Shown here one piece after another: positions 21,741 through 64,000 of a stretch of DNA of 64,000 nt. The notes beneath the pieces are model-generated. The model saw only the letters and a list, made by a program, of their open reading frames with translations, searched no databases and was not told the DNA's origin. Positions within the stretch are counted from its first letter, which is position 1. Each line of letters starts with the position of its first letter. Source of the DNA: Dendrolimus kikuchii (lineage: Eukaryota > Arthropoda > Insecta > Lepidoptera > Lasiocampidae); contig CM034406.1 of assembly GCA_019925095.2 (NCBI GenBank), positions 8,001,388-8,065,387 of the forward strand, given 5' to 3'. The position numbers and the translations under genes were made by a program.

Positions 21741-22280
21741 CTGAATTTTAAGTAGTGGGGGGGCGGAGGGGGGAGGAGGGGAGGAGTACTTCTCCCTTCT
21801 GCAACCCCCATGTCTAGGAGACATGTAGTTTTTGAGATATGATTTTTTTTGTAAACATGACTAATTTTTTTTCAAAATGGTGTAGTTATTTCTTATTTCT
21901 AAAGACGAGAAATGCAGAAGAAAAGTAGTGGTCAATGTAAAAAACATTTAAAACAGTCTAAAAACGCAGACTAAAGCCCACAAGCCGAGCGAGCAAAGCG
22001 AGTGTGGCATGACAGTGGTCAGCAAATGTCACAACCGATTTGTAACCATCATTTAAATAGTTATCAATAAATAAATGGTGACCAGTCGGTTCTGGCACTC
22101 GCCGGCCGCTACCGCGGCACGCTCGCTTCGCTCGCTCGGCTCGTGCGCTTTGGTCTAAAGACTAACCCAACCTAACCAACTCACCATTTTAGTCACTGGT
22201 CGCGACTTTCGATGACAACCTTAGTGGCTATAAAAAAACTAAGGATATCCCTAACTCAAATCTAAAATGGAATAAAAAAG
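21741..22280. mobile_element. Repeat family Q, copy 2
   Basis: Matches 11480-12200 block by block, with a G-rich run at 21755-21785 and the GCACGCTCGCTTCGCTCGCT palindrome near 22118. Confidence 0.65.
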
Positions 22281-22879
22281 GCGGCAAATAGACTATAGCA
22301 AATTATACATCGATTTTTTTAATAAAAATAAATTGTTTAGAAAATACTACTAATTCAAACTCACAATATATAATTTAAAAAAACAATTTTAGTATTTAAA
22401 AATCGATTTCATTGACGTATCAAATGATTTTCATATTTAAAAATCGATATTATTGACATATCGAATAGTTAACATTTTTTTTCTTTCTTATGCCTATTGT
22501 CGTCGTAAAGTAAAAAAAGTGACAGTACTGTGATTTATTATTATGAACTTTAAAATTATAATAACTAATTAAAAACTTGTTTACTAAATTAAAAAACAGT
22601 TTTAGTGTTTATATATCAGGTGTAAATGTAATCCTAAACACAAATCACAACTTTTTTTCAACAAAAGTGACATAACCTTGTTTATCAAACGTATTTTTAT
22701 TTTTCCCATTATTCATTCAAAACTTGTTGGTGGACCCTAAAAACTTGTTTCCTAGCCCAAATAACAGGTCTAGTGTCTATATCTAAGGCGTATGTATACC
22801 CCTAAACTTAATTTCCGTGTAAAATATTTACGTAAAATAGTGTTATTTCCGTGGTGCAGTGTTTCTGACTAATATAAAA
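22281..22879 (+). promoter_or_regulatory. Likely Kdm2 promoter and 5' UTR region
   Basis: About 600 bp of AT-rich sequence between the last upstream repeat and the Kdm2 start codon. It must hold the 5' UTR and probably the promoter if exon 1 is the first exon. I could not assign a transcription start or a core element. Confidence 0.35.
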
Positions 22880-62291
<39,412 letters not shown>

Positions 62292-62384
62292 GTGAGTATC
62301 GTCCATCTTTATTTGACAAAAACATTATGTACAGTATTTCAAAGAAATAGTTAAGAAATAATACGTCATGTTGTATGGTATGAA

Positions 62385-62625
62385 CAAAACTTAAATGCGT
62401 CCTTGAAGTTTGTACGCGTCGTTGCGCAGAACACAGTTATAAACTTCGCAGTCTAATGTTAGAAAGGAGACTATTATGCTCTCGCTCGGTGGCTATCCAG
62501 ACTCGCATGCCATATCTTTAGCATAACACACCGTAAGGTATTTATTATAAACGTTTACATTTGACTGGCCCGAAGCAAACTCACGGTTATAACTTCACTC
62601 GAAACACATTTAAGTTTTGCACTTG
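62385..62625. repeat. Possible TIR element in Kdm2 intron 17
   Basis: ACAAAACTTAAATGCGTCC at the left and CACATTTAAGTTTTGCACT at the right are inverted. The left end is shared with 46836-46870. Class unknown. Confidence 0.45.
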
Positions 62626-62647
62626 CAATTTTCAGTTTGTGATTTAA

Positions 62648-62815
62648 AAAAAATTATTGCATGAGTTCAGCAATCAGGCAGACGGCCCACCTGATGGAAA
62701 GCGGTTACCATCGCCTATGGACAGCAACACTCAAGCTGCTACCAATGCGGTATACTCTATAGACCAGGTGTGGTAGCTATCCAGAGGGGCAAACACCCTG
62801 CCACCTGGCAAAGTA
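62648..62815 (-). repeat. SINE-like repeat family S1
   Basis: TTATTGCATGAGTTCAGCAA, GGCAGACGGCCCACCTGATG, GGTTACCATCGCCTATGGAC, then CAGGTGTGGTAGCTATCCAG and CCTGCCACCTGGC. It has an internal deletion. Confidence 0.75.
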
Positions 62816-63705
62816 ATACTACTTTATAATAACAAAACAAGCTAACAAATAATTACAATATTCTGCTGTGCTTCAGCAATAAAAATAAATATATATAATA
62901 TTACTGTATCTTTTTCAGTTAATTAAACAATTGCTAATTAGGTTATGCTATGATTCCTCAAAAAATATATCTTTTTTATTATATCAATACATTAAGTTAA
63001 TAGTTAGTTACAAACCAAAATAAATTATTAATTAAAATTGATCGCTCTCCATTCTCGTTTTTTGCAATTTTATCGTGTATTTGCGAATAAGTCGCTTCCA
63101 TTAAAATATTAACGGGTAAAAGAAACGAGAAGAAAAGAAAAAGACAACTAAGAAATAGCTACCTATATTCGATTTAGAGTTTCACATTCATCAAAACTGG
63201 TGATAACATTAGAGCGTTTAGTAATTATGTTCACTGTGCGTAGAACAACAGGCACTTAGGTTTCCCCAAAGCTATGGCCGCTCTTATTAGATGGTCGCAA
63301 CACAACAAGGTAGGCAATACATTGGCAAAGCAAAACAGCAAATAGCACATTAAACTAATGAGCTGGTTAACAAACTAGCCTTTCTTGATGCTGGCTCTGC
63401 CAAAATCCCTATAAAAATACCTACATCAATGATTCAGTCCCAATTCCCTTATCACTTGTTCTCTGCCATCTTTATTGCTGCATTTTGTTAAGAGATGTTA
63501 GACATCCTCACGAGTTCTACACAGTAAGTAGTTGGGAGGATCAAGTTTGAGATGGTCAGAATATCTTGTAGGGAAATGTCCTGTTCTGATCTTATTTAGA
63601 AGCTTTATATATGGTGTGTTTAATTTCTCTAGAGAAAACCATGGCATATGACGGGGACAAGACTGTAAACGTCTCATTTTAAGCAATGAATTAAACCCGT
63701 TTTAT
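62816..63705. other. Kdm2 intron 17, gene-free
   Basis: AT-rich. Near 63490-63690 (GTTAGACATCCTCACGAGTT, GTAAGTAGTTGGGAGGATCA) the - strand reads LLNKIRTGHFPTRYSDHLKL and YLLCRTREDV, which resembles the RNase H/C-terminal part of insect LINEs (KIRTGH..T...L.. C..C). A LINE remnant is likely. Confidence 0.4.
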
Positions 63706-64000
63706 TTGTGCAGGAACGGAGAAAGAATACAATTTCCTGCGGCTGGGCGGCCTGTCGTAAGAGGCGACAAAACAACCTACAGCCAGGTGGTAGGGTATTT
63801 GCCCGACTGGATGGCGACCACCCCTGGTCTAGAGTATGCCGCCATAACAACTTTGAGTTGTTTTCCGGCATTAGTGACCAGGGTCCAGTCTCCCTTAAGA
63901 GAGTAGCAGCACATTTGTAGCACCTATGGTGTTGCAAATGTCTATAGGCGATGGTAACCGCTGTCCAACAAGTGGGCCGTCTGCCTGTCTGCTGAATTCA
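63706..64000 (+). repeat. SINE-like repeat family S1, long copy running to the window edge
   Basis: TGTGCAGGAACGGAGAAAGA, GGCGGCCTGTCGTAAGAGGC, CGACTGGATGGCGACCACCC, TATGCCGCCATAACAACTTT, CAGTCTCCCTTAAGAGAGTA, GCAAATGTCTATAGGCGATG and GGGCCGTCTGCCTGTCTGCT. This copy and 38935 serve as the reference for the family; I see no clear A and B boxes, so its class is unsure. Confidence 0.85.

Overview
This is nuclear DNA from an insect, most likely a moth or butterfly. The evidence is AT-rich sequence with long introns, GT-AG introns splitting one gene into at least 17 coding exons, and a dense load of lepidopteran-type repeats. These include tRNA-derived SINEs, short Helitron-like elements that begin TC and end CTAG between host A and T, R1-like and RTE-like LINE tails, hAT, Harbinger and Tc1/mariner elements, and hairpin MITEs. 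I cannot name the species from sequence alone.

Only two host genes can be supported, both on the + strand. (1) An MBD4-type DNA glycosylase domain protein at 18115-18834 sits in one large coding exon behind a clear 3' splice site, so at least one upstream exon must exist. (2) A KDM2 (JHDM1) histone demethylase starts at 22880 and runs off the right edge. I traced 17 coding exons (to 62291), and the reading phase is conserved across every junction. They give 777 residues in the order N-terminal region, JmjC, CXXC zinc finger, PHD finger, F-box. The leucine-rich repeats and C-terminus must lie beyond 64000.

Layout: 1-18000 is gene-free and holds LINE remnants (RTE-like at 175-380, R1-like at 922-1113 and 3458-4191), a hAT-like element (6635-7333), nested palindromic elements (7693-8550), a 32-bp minisatellite (9243-9346), a Helitron-like element carrying a 1.07-kb purine-rich tandem array (13854-15703) and a Harbinger-like MITE (16545-16916). 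The glycosylase gene follows. From 22880 onward everything lies inside KDM2 and its introns. Intron 2 (12.9 kb) carries an antisense Tc1/mariner-superfamily transposon with perfect 38-bp inverted repeats (29833-31768) and a 5'-truncated LINE with a perfect 13-bp target duplication. The later introns are largely built of Helitron-like elements and SINEs, some ending within 30 bp of splice sites.

The two genes share a theme. MBD4 enzymes remove thymine or uracil from T:G and U:G mismatches, which arise at deaminated CpG. KDM2 proteins bind unmethylated CpG through CXXC and demethylate H3K36. That is established for the families; a functional link between these neighbours is only inference. I saw no credible protein-coding gene on the - strand apart from transposon remnants, and no CRISPR, rRNA or convincing functional tRNA.
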